Source: Trebouxia sp. TZW2008
Taxonomy: Eukaryota > Chlorophyta > Trebouxiophyceae > Trebouxiales > Trebouxiaceae
Direction: 5' to 3'
Assembly (NCBI GenBank): GCA_002118135.1
Contig: BDIU01000386.1
Span: forward strand, 62,001-126,000
Length of the DNA: 64,000 nt
Within the stretch, counting starts at the first letter, position 1, and every line of letters begins with the position of its first letter. The notes beneath the pieces were generated by a model. It was not told where the DNA came from. It did no database searches and worked only from the letters and a program-made list of their open reading frames with translations. The translations under genes and the position numbers were made by a program. Positions 10,027 through 19,698 of the stretch are shown one piece after another.

Positions 10027-13000
10027 TCACAGAACGGCTGAGACAACAGTTGTCATGAGTAAGGCAATCAACCCAAGCGCGACCAGAATGGCCAAAGCTA
10101 TAACAACATATGCATCACACAAAGACAGCTGCCACCAAGGCAATTCATGTTGCTTTGTTTGCAGGTATGGATCTCCCTTTGTAATCATAACCCTCTCCAC
10201 TACATCTGCTGCCAACTGAACAGGCTGCCTTGGCTTGCCAGTCAGTCGCTTGGACACCCTCAACGCATTTTCCTGCACCAACAAACATCAACCATGCTAC
10301 AGGTCATCACTGCACACGGTACTCAACACTCTTAATGACAGCTTAGACATTCTCAATGCGTTGTCCTGCAATAACATTCATTAGCGTGCTGCAGGTCATC
10401 ATTGTACACAGTACTCAACCTGCAATTCAATTTGTCATGACAGCTAAGACAGCTTAAACGCCCTCAATGCATTGTCCTGCACCACCACTCATCAACGCAC
10501 TGCCTTGCATCTCTGTAGACAGAGTGGACATGCAGTTCACACTTCATGACAGCTTGGACAGGCTCAACACATTGTACTGCACCAGTGTACGCCAACATGC
10601 TATGGGTCATCACTGTAGGCAGTACTCAGTATGCAGGCCATACTTAATGATGCTCCGTGCGTGAGTGTGTTTGGCAGTATGGATTACTTGAATGCACTGA
10701 AGATTGTGAAATGTGCAATATGCTGTGCCAACACATCAGGGGCCACATACAAGCGCTTCAGCGTGTTTGGGATTGTTCATGTTACTCCTGTTGATTGACA
10801 CGGCTTACTGTGCAAAGTCTGTTGTCCACAGTGGTTTTCAAAACATGTCAAAGTCTCTCCAGCATGTGATTGGCAATGCTGTGCTGATAGAAGACAAGTT
10901 GTACCTTGTGAGTAGGCTGTGTCAGGACTGTGCTGATATGATACCAGTTTGACATGTTGCATACAGGCTGCATAGCAAAGCCACCAGCTTGCATCTTGGT
11001 CGATTATACCCGGCGACTGCCAAACAAGTGCAATCTTGTGCTGGTTGTTGCACAGTTGCCTACCTTGTGAGTGAGCTGTGTCAAGACTGTGGTGAGGGCA
11101 TCCAGCAGGGCTTTGCCAGCCTCCTTGTTTACCTGAGCTGGAGTCACCATCACTCCAATACCATGGTGTTCTACCTAAATCACCACTAGCAATGCTCAAG
11201 TGGTGCACAGGCAATTTCATCCTGATCTTGCAAGTCATTGGCTCTATCACTCCAATGCCATGGTGTTGTATTTGAGGCACAAACGGCAATGCCACACCCA
11301 TGCACAGGCAGAGTCAATCAACCCTGCACTGTATCTTCCATCTGATGCAGCACGGTATTCTACCTGAAGCATCACGGGCAATGCAAAGTGAGTTTGATAG
11401 ACCTTGCAACAAATTTGCCTACTTCAAATTTATGTACAATCGAATGCTGAGGCCGCACACAGCTGAATGACATTCCACTTGCAGCAATGTTTTTACACAA
11501 GTGAAACCCATGTTCAAACTGTATGCGCTGTTCAGAGAGCCCTGACAGCTTGCATGTGCAAAGGGCCTGTTCCCTCAAAACTTTCAATTCTGACTGCGTG
11601 ACGTTTCAGTACTGACTGTATGCAGATACATGCGCATAGAACTGAAAACAGATTTTGACTGTCACCTTGACTGCATTCTCGCCTTGCTCAGCTATGCAGG
11701 GCACAACCACCATGGGCACAGCGTGGTATGCCGCCTCGTAAACGCTGTTGTTGCCGCCGTGTGTCACAAAGGCCTGGACAGATGGGTGCCCCAGCACATC
11801 ATTTTGGGTTGCTGCTGGGACCACCATCACATTTTTGCCAAGGTTCAGAGACTCCAGGGTGACCCCACCTACATGCACATAGTAACTCTTACAGACGCCC
11901 TGGCAACTTGACCCCATGCTTGCCCTGATTGGCTGTGCATATTTAAACTATCACAGGCACAGCATGGCATGCCGTCTCGCAAACACTGCTTTATATACAG
12001 CATATAAACCTTTTGTAGAATTGACATTGATCCATTTTGGCTCTGTGGTCACTATCTGACAGACTTAAGTTGGAATGATGCTCTGAGCTTGTCATGTGTT
12101 TTGAAAAGGTTCAGGGACTCCAGGGTGATGTCACCTGCAAGCGTTTCTTTGTGAGGCCTGCATGATAATGACAACGGTGACCATGAAGACAGTACTGATG
12201 ATACCTGGCCTAGCACATCATTTTGGGGTGCTGCTGGGACCACCATGACGTTCTTGCCCAGATTCAGAGACTCAACCGTGACGCCAACTGCAGACAACCT
12301 TTCATGAGGGCCACAGGAAACAGGAAAGGTGAGTTGAGTTGGAGCTGCAACAGTACAAACTCACAATCATGTTCCTGCCCAGGTTCAGGGACTCCAGGGT
12401 GATGCCACCTGCAGGCACTCTTGCATGAGGCTTGCAAAAGTCAGACAGCCATCAGAGCAGCGATAGCATTAGCTTTCTGGCATGGTGGTGGTGATGATGA
12501 TAATGTCAATAGTGATAGAGATGGTGACACTGACATGGTTTCTGGCATTGACACTGACACTGACACGAACACAGACCCAGAGGCTGAGACTGACACTGAC
12601 ACAAACATGACTGCAGGGGTGATTGCTATACCTGGCAGGGCCATTGCCTGCAAGCTCCATAAGACTGGATTAGGCAGTGCTGACAGAGCAGCGGCCATGC
12701 TTGTTAGGGTTCCCTCAGCCAGGCGAGCTAGGGTTCCCATGCTGACATACACAGCAGCGTGGCCTTGTGGCAAGCCCTGGTCCATGAAGGCTGCTAGTGG
12801 ATTACCAAGTGGTACTGATTCTTGAGCCGACAGTGATCCCACCATCTGAAGCAAGCACAACAAACGGTAACAATAACAATGATCACGACAACAGTCAGAA
12901 TAGTTGTTTGTACAACCATCAGCAAAGGTTCCCTCAGCCAGGCAAGCTAGGGTTCCCATGCTGACATAAACAGCAGCGTGGCCTTGTGGCAAGCCCTGGT

Positions 13001-15837
13001 CCACAAAGGCTGCTAGGGGCTTAGCAAGAGGCACCGCTCCTTGGGCTGACAGCCACCCCACCATCTGAAGCAATCATAAAAAGAGGTGACAACAGCAACG
13101 GTAATGACAACAATCAAAACAGTTGTTTGTGCAACCATAAGCATCAAGGTTCCCTCAGCCAGGCGAGCTAGGGTTCCCATGCTGACATACACAGCAGCGT
13201 GGCCTTGTGGCAAGCCCTGGTCCACAAAGGCTGCTAGGGGCTTAGCAAGAGGCACAGCTCCTTGGGCTGACAGCGACCCCACCATCTGAAGCAATCATGA
13301 AAAGAGGTAACAACAGCAACGGTAATGACAACAGTCAGAACAACAGACGCACTGTCATGACCATCTAGATTCCCTCAGCCAGGCGAGCCAGGGCTTTCAT
13401 GCTCACATACACAGCAGCAAACTCTTGAGGCAAGCCCTGGTCCAAGAAGGCTGCTAGGGGCTTAGGAAGAGGCACAGCTCCTTGTGCTGACAACAACCCC
13501 ACCATCTGAAGCAAGCACAGTCAGCAGTAACAGCAATCACAGTAATGACAAAAGTCAGAACAGCAGTAACAATTTAGTGATGATTTAGGTTTCCTCAGCC
13601 AGCCAAGCCAGGGGGATTATCGGGAGACTTGCCGCATGCATAGGCATGACTGACTGTAACATTTGGCACTGTTTGATTTTGTTGGGAGGAAAAGCTCAGA
13701 TGAATTTGGGGTGCAACAGGGAAAGTGATATTCACAAAAACTTGGTGACAGGATTGCAGCACTCAACCAACTTGGTGTGCAAAGTTGATGTAAAGGCGTG
13801 GACAATGATGTCCGTGAGTGTTGAGGAGGCTGGACTCAAAAAAGTGGAATTGGGAAGCGGTAGTCCAGTGCCCAGTCAGCAGTCACAATCAATGCCGCCT
13901 TGCTTAATACTTTTACACACCCTGGTGTATGCCATGTTATGGAGAGCTGAGCAAGTTGTGTTCAGAATGATGGGGAGACTTGCTGCATGCATGGGTAGCA
14001 TCAAATGTGACATTTGGCAAGGAAAGGCGCTGTTTGACTTTTTTGGGAAGAGAAGCTTATGTGAATTCTGGGTGGAACGGGGAAGGGATGTTTTTGGTGC
14101 CCAGTCAGCATTCACAATCCCTGCTGCATGCCTGGGCCATGTTGGCTGTCACATTTGGCAAGAAAAGGCAAGGTTTGATCTTGCTGAGAGGAAGAGCTTA
14201 CATGGATTCTGGGTGGGACAGGGAAGGGGTACTCCAGCGCCCAGTCAGCATTCACAATCACTGCTGCGCTGTTGGACACTTTTGCCTTGCAAATAGGTAG
14301 ATGATCAAACCCTGTCTCTTCGAGAATGGCTGTCCGCATCTTCTGGCGCCGTGACCCAAAGTGTGCATGAAACTTGTGACGCACCCACAGATTGTGCAAG
14401 CGCTGCCAAAAGCCCTGCAGTCACAGTAATGATAACTATAACAGTCGGCTACATTGTCTAGCATCCATTGCTAGGCGTGCTTTGCATGTTCACATGCATT
14501 GCAGATGACTGATGGATTCATAACCCAATTTGCAGACTAAGCCAAAAATCCACCATGTCAAGGGTGTAGAGTGTTTCAAATTGGGGCAGGTATGCATCAG
14601 GATTGGGATAGAATGCTGCTATGCAAAGACAGGGGAAATGAGAGGAACAGGACCCATTTCAACCAAAAAGATTCAACAGCTATGCTCAAAATGCCTGTGC
14701 AGAGACAAGGGTTTTGCAAAGACAGGGAGAAATTCGGGTCCTGTGGACACGCACCATGTCAAGTGAGTAGAGTGTTCCAAACTGTGGTAGGTATGCCACA
14801 GGATTTGGGATGGACTGCTGCTTTTCGAAAATGGGAGGGACGAGAGGAAACGGAACCATTTCAACCAAAGGTACCTCCAATATCTGTGCTAAAATTGCTG
14901 CAGATGTTACTGTACAGTCGCCGAGTACCAGGTCAAATTCTGCATCAGTGTTGAATTATGATGTGGTCACTTAGAATATGTTTTCCAATTGAACATGTTG
15001 CACTCGAAATCAGCCGGAAGCGATGACTTTGGCCTGCGCATGCATGGGGTATACATGACTTAGACTATGTTCAGTCAACTCATGCACCAACATCCTAGTA
15101 CTGTTTGACAGCTGTACATATCTTGCCCAACAGTCAGCCGCAAGCAATGCATTGGCCTTTGCACACACCTGTAGCAATGCTGATTGTATTACTCGCTCAC
15201 ATTTGGCATGGTGGCATGGGCTGCGCTCAACTGGTTACATTGTTGTGGACACATGCAATCAGGTATGCTGTCTTCCTGAGTTCACTCGCCAACAATTGTG
15301 ATCCATTTGAGGGTGCATGCAGGTCAGAATTATCAATGACACTCACTTGCTTCCTTGAGAGCATCAAGGGTTCTTGTATCTGAAAGAAGACAGCGAGCCA
15401 CTGCTGGGTGAGTTTTGGAATGTTACACTCTGCATATTGACAAGCCATTTCCAGATTGCCAGCACAGTGTTTGCTGACTGCTTGCAACCCATGTCAGATC
15501 ATCCAGGGAAGATTGTGTTGAGTTTGCAGGGAGTCTCCAGTAGACACTGCTCGTCAGCCATGTAACGACATAAACTATACCTCCACAGGGCCAGGCTGGC
15601 AGCCCAGGCCTGTGTGCCTATGTCGAGGGGCCCGGCAAAGCGAACGATTCGCATCCCGCTGACGTTAGCAAGAGCCTCACCGCCAATCTCGTCAGCTTCG
15701 CTAAGCAGCATCGCAAAGTGGTGACCCCGAAGGATGAGCTCCTCTCCAATTTTCCGGATCAGCATCTGATGCGAGTAGCATCCAGTATTGGCGAAGCCAA
15801 TCACATTCTGAGCAACGCTGCTGGACATGCTGCCCAA
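10027..15837 (-). CDS. family-1 UDP-glycosyltransferase with C-terminal membrane anchor
   Basis: Transfers a sugar from a UDP donor to a lipophilic acceptor; the acceptor is unknown. Exons: 15581-15837, 15347-15403, 14755-14939, 14202-14414, 12632-12845, 11666-11868, 11064-11174 and 10027-10272. All joints from the second exon onward are in phase with GT-AG ends. The joint between the first two is out of phase, so a small exon is probably missing. The N-terminal acceptor domain shows TGCYSHQMLIRKIGEELILRGHHF and, across an intron, ALKEAKFDLVLGD. The donor domain shows YVSMGTLARLAEGTL and the family signature QNDVLGHPSVQAFVTHGG with NSVYEAAYHAVPM. The C-terminus has one hydrophobic helix (VVIALAILVALGLIALLM), as in ER-anchored animal UGTs. 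Length is about 500 aa, normal for the family. Introns hold many partial exon copies. Confidence 0.88.
10345..10580 (-). repeat. three copies of the start of the last UGT exon
   Basis: The terminal exon begins at 10272 with GAAAATGCGTTGAGGGTGTC. Copies with a preceding TGCAG begin at 10365, 10476 and 10576 and read DNALRMSKL, DNALRAFKL and a weaker version. Spacing is 93, 111 and 100 bp. All lie upstream of the working acceptor. A related copy of the end of exon 11064-11174 with a GT donor lies near 10911. Confidence 0.75.
12100..12420 (-). repeat. three partial copies of the UGT exon 11666-11868
   Basis: Copies of the exon start (GVTLESLNLGKNV) occur near 12100-12150 (DITLESLNLFKTH), 12205-12290 (GVTVESLNLGKNVMVVPAAP then QNDVLGQ) and 12370-12415 (GITLESLNLGRN). 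The middle one extends to QNDVLG and ends at a CAG/GTATC donor-like site. All are upstream of the complete exon. Confidence 0.75.
12632..13612 (-). repeat. 220-bp tandem array of the UGT exon encoding YVSMGTLARLAEGT
   Basis: Acceptor sites TTCAG/ATGGTGGG lie at 12845, 13065, 13285 and 13505, each exactly 220 bp apart, with a fifth fragment at about 13590-13612. Only the copy ending at 12632 continues into SMAAALSALPNPVLW and a GT donor. The other three stop near the LAEGT codons. Sequence identity between copies is very high (most of AAFVDQGLPQGHAAVYVSMG is unchanged), so the array is recent or homogenised. Confidence 0.9.
13860..14125 (-). repeat. two decayed copies of the NADWALE exon of the UGT
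   Basis: The working exon (14202-14414) ends with VNADWALEYPFPVPPRIH and a GTAAGC donor. Two copies lie downstream of it near 14050-14120 (VNADWAPKTSLP, donor changed to ATAAGC) and 13860-13890 (ADWALDYRFPIP, no donor). They are donor-side copies that have lost the splice site. Confidence 0.75.
14550..14720 (-). repeat. decayed donor-side copy of the UGT exon encoding IPNPVAYLPQFG
   Basis: About 120 bp from 14551 repeat the 3' part of exon 14755-14939 (shared CACCATGTCAAG and GTTTCAAATTGGGGCAGG-type sequence), with stops and frame loss. A shorter related piece is at about 14670-14720. Confidence 0.65.
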
Positions 15838-16738
15838 CTGCCAGCGCGTGATTAGTGACTGCAGTCACCACCTCGATCTCGCTGGTTAAGACGTGTGTCA
15901 AAGCCTCACATCGCAATCGTGCGAATGCGTTGCATGCCATGCCAGCTCTCGTTGGCGTGATCCAAGGCTTTTACCACGTCAACTTCCAACGTTTTCTCGG
16001 GATGTCATCTCGGCAGCTTGATTGGGCTTCGGAGCGAATTTCTATGGTTGAACCTGATGTCATCATGGAACAGCAGTTGAAAGAGCAACTGGCTGACGTG
16101 AAAGCGTTTGTCAGCACAGATGTGGTGTTCAGATGCGTTGACATGCAAAGTCACTGCCAAGCTGTATGCGCGACTACAAACACCTTGCACTTGACAGCCC
16201 CATTGACAGCGATCACAATTGATGTTGAGCCTGTTGTACATGACATTGTGGGGTCATTGACAAGTTAAAAAGCACACTCTTTAAGTTTGAGTCTGAAAGC
16301 TTCGAGTCTGAAAATCAATCACGATGCCTCAGCTTGTCCTGCCTGAGCGGTGAAGCTTGCCGAAAAGTACAACACCCTTCGGATGCAAGGATGAGAATCA
16401 TTATGTTGTAGCTCACATGCATGCACTCTGTTTCGTGAATTGGCAAGCTTGTGGCTAATTCCACTCGCATGCAGTCGCTCCAAGATGCCATGCTATCATG
16501 TCTTCTCCAGTCAATAGAGTCCCAACTGATTGTGACTGTTGGACAACTACACCTCAAGGTTTGTTGATGTCCCCTGATGTACATCGCAGACATTCTATGC
16601 CTCAGCAAATGAGTTGAGTCGAATTGAGTAAATCTGGAGCTGTATGCGGCTGAGGATGTTCTGAGCTGCGCTGCGCTGTTGGCTGAGCTGCTGCTGTCAC
16701 CTCACTTTTTCAGAAAGTTGACACTGCTCAGGAATTGC
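15838..16738. other. intergenic region
   Basis: Promoter side of the UGT and 3' flank of the MAPR gene. Open frames here show no family similarity, and I see nothing in it. Confidence 0.5.
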
Positions 16739-18301
16739 TCACGCAGCTTGTGAGGCGCGGGAGGATTTTTGTCTCTCAGCCTCAGCAGATTTGGCATCAC
16801 TCTGAACATTTCCAATGATGGGATACTTGGCATAAAATCTGCTTTCCCAGTCTTGCAAGCTGTCAAGCTCTGCAGGAGACATGTCTTCCAAGTTGTCATT
16901 GCAGTCTTCCAATTCAGTAGACACCATGGCGAAGGCACGAGCGCATTCTCTGCCAGCAAATGGGTATACCCCGTCGGGCCCGTAGAAGTTTTTACCTGCA
17001 ACCAGCATAGTCATTTCAGGCAACTGTGAGGCAGCTGTCGTGTCGCAGGCAATGCAATTTTGCTGTACAGTTATTTGTTGATGTAACGACAGCTTCTGTT
17101 ACCCAGGTATTTGTCACTACATTGAGTTGTCACCACCAAGCAAATACTATTGCAGTCAGAATGCAGTGCTTGGTTCCCATTCCATTGCTGTTACATCGAG
17201 AATGTCACTGTATTGGGTGTCATTACAACAAGAGAACGGCATATCCGATGAGAAGCAGCTGAGCTCACCAGATGTGACATCAAAGATGGTCCCTCTGATT
17301 GCAAGGTACATTGGCTTGTCTGGGTTGCTGCCATCATGCTGACTCAGCTCACTTAGGCTCAGCTGCTTTGGAGGCACAACCTGCATGTGCAAAAGCCTAC
17401 ACTGTCACACTGTGTGCATCAATGGTCAAAAAATGTAAGCTGACTAGTCCACAGACAGAACAACAGAATGCGCCATCATGTTGGCTGAGCTCACCCAAGC
17501 TCAGCTGCTGTAATGGCACATTCTGCATATACAAATGCCTCACTCGTGTGCAAACATCTAGGCACAAACAATGAATCGTGCATCTGGCACATTTGCATTG
17601 CTGACACTATGCTGTTGCTGTGACTGGGATCTCAGATTGTTTTGTTGCCTGGCAGCAACACCAAACATAGCTGAATGTCCAAGTGGCATCATGCTTGCAG
17701 TCTGAGGAATGAGGCGCAACAGTGCTTCTTTTGAATTGTAGCACACCTGGCCCACAACTTCATACTTCTCTTGGAACTTAGTCTCCCAATCTTGTAGTAT
17801 GTCCAACTGGTGCTTGGACAAGTCGTCAAGCTTGTCATTGCAGTCTTCAGCGACCAATGACATCTTTGCCAAGGCTCTGCTGACCTCCTTGCCCGCAAAA
17901 ACGTGATATCCAGCTCCTGCACGTCAATCAATATGTGCATTCTAACCCATGCATGCAATGAGACATGCACAGAAGGAAACAACTTTGCTATGCATAGAGT
18001 CACATCGCAGGGTACCTGGTCCATAGAAGTCTTTGCCCTTGGTGACGTCGTACACCTTGCCTCGGACTGCGAAGTATAGAGGTTTCATGAAATCTCTGCC
18101 ATCAAATTTGCTGAGGGATTCAAGAGTGATGTCGCCGCACATAACCGGCTGATAGGTCAAAACCACAGGAGGCTGATAGGTCCACCAACTTCTGATCCAC
18201 AGGAAAACGAGAGTTGCAATGAATACAAGCGCTGAAGTTGCCCAAACGCTGTTCAACACGCTGCCTAGCGCTTCTTGCAGCAGCTGGCCTATCGCTTGCA
18301 T
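16739..18301 (-). CDS. MAPR-type protein with two cytochrome-b5-like heme/steroid-binding domains
   Basis: Membrane-associated progesterone receptor family: small heme-binding proteins that support sterol synthesis and cytochrome P450s at the ER. Four exons (18016-18301, 17747-17916, 17269-17380, 16739-16995) join in phase to 274 aa. Residues 21-36 form one membrane helix ([16 protein letters not shown]). Domain 1 (about 56-152) has [31 protein letters not shown] and YHVFAGKE. Domain 2 (about 153-240) has [33 protein letters not shown] and YPFAGREC. The FYGP tyrosine and the next tyrosine, heme-contacting in PGRMC1, are present in both (Y93/Y99 and Y194/Y200). The usual family member has one domain. 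The joint Q/VVPPKQ between domains is phase 0 with clean GT-AG ends, so I read a fusion. Two adjacent genes is the alternative. Confidence 0.85.
17484..17530 (-). repeat. copy of the start of MAPR exon 17269-17380
   Basis: Minus-strand sequence encodes [17 protein letters not shown], close to [17 protein letters not shown] of the exon starting at 17380. It lies 144 bp upstream, another acceptor-side boundary duplication. Confidence 0.75.
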
Positions 18302-19698
18302 GCGTGATCAGTGGCAAGCTGCAACTTCCAGCTCGACGCTCACGATCGTCTGACTGATGGGGTTTACAACGCAGAGACAATTAATCGGCAACTCACGGTC
18401 TTGCAGCGGCTAAACAGGCCGGAATGATCGCCTGCGAATGCAGAAGCAGCTGACTGAGCTAATTAGTACCCCTTTCACATGAGTGGCACTTTGCAATAGA
18501 GTTGCAAAAGCCCATGCAACACAAGCAGAATGCAATGTGACTTTGCTCCCCGCTTATGGCCTTGCATGGAGGTGCTGGGCCTGCTATTGTAGCAGGGCTT
18601 TGAAGCTTCGCCGCCCTATGCTACTGCTTTCGCATGAGTGGCATTTTACAGTAAGAACTGTTCTTAGAACGTTTAACGTATGGAACTGGCCATGCAGCAG
18701 CAGTCAGTTACAGCACTGTGTTCAGCCGCAAAAATAAGGTAAGACATCTCTGGATTACACAGTCAGTAAACTTGACCAGCATTGATCCGTAACAAGAGTT
18801 GAACTCCGAAGGCAGAATATCAAAGCCAAACAAAAGCCAGCGCCTATCTATGTTATCCCAAAAATCTCAAACGCAAACAGCAACACAAAGTTCTTGCAGT
18901 GCAATCAAAGGCCTCCCATGTCATACTTGCTTCTTTGAAATCGAATTGAGCAAGATCAATGGGAAAGCAGTTGTAGGAAGTTATGATCAAAGGCCCAAAA
19001 CAAGTCTCTGCTACATCAGCTGAGTTTGCTGAAATTTAATGTCAGCCCACAATCTAGGGCTTCATTGCTTCTGTGAGTTCATGACGGTATGCTCACGATT
19101 TGATGTGGGTCACAAAGCGGCGCTCAGTTGCTTCATTCACTCCAGACAAACCCCCGCTGTTTTGTTCATGGCATTCATACAGCTAGGGTGTTTGTCTGAC
19201 CTGCATGCTGGCCCTGCAGACATTTGCCAAAAGCTAAGTTGTTTCAGATAATTGTCAAGTAATGCACTGCATGGCACAACATGAGTAGCACGGCTGTACT
19301 TGCCAATAGTGCTTAGTAAGTATAATGTGCATCGGCAAACAAGTTGTAAAGCATGAAATGGGAAACCTGTATCAGAGAAGAGAAGCTATTTTTGTTTTGC
19401 AGGAATGTGCGTTGACCTGGCATGACGAGCAAAATTCTCCATCACATGCAGATCTGCACTTGCACTTTACCATGGCCATGCCGTTCTCTGTCCGACAAGC
19501 AAATATCAAAATTTTGCGCCTTATGCATCAGCTTAGGTGTGAGTGGTGTCGCAGATACTCTCAGGCCCAAGCGACCTTTGAGTCTCAAGCAAACATCAAA
19601 GATGCATCTATCCCGATTGCTTGCTAATGCTGGATACATGACCATTCAGTTGCTGCATCCCAGCTGAGATGCAGGCATGCACACACAAGCTCCCGCAT
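18302..19698. other. intergenic region
   Basis: Promoter side of the MAPR gene and 3' flank of the phosphate transporter. A short direct repeat is visible (ATGAGTGGCACTTT near 18480, ATGAGTGGCATTTT near 18634). I find no supported gene. Confidence 0.5.

Noticed and set aside
13646..14296. Plus-strand frame of 216 codons
   Set aside because: It is antisense to the UGT exon 14202-14414 and its two decayed copies; the repeated sequence makes it look protein-like.
17156..17392. A separate small MAPR gene starting at the ATG near 17392
   Set aside because: The phase-0 GT-AG joint from 17747 to 17380 gives a continuous, well-formed two-domain protein, and no promoter-sized gap separates the domains. 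Kept as an alternative in the entry.
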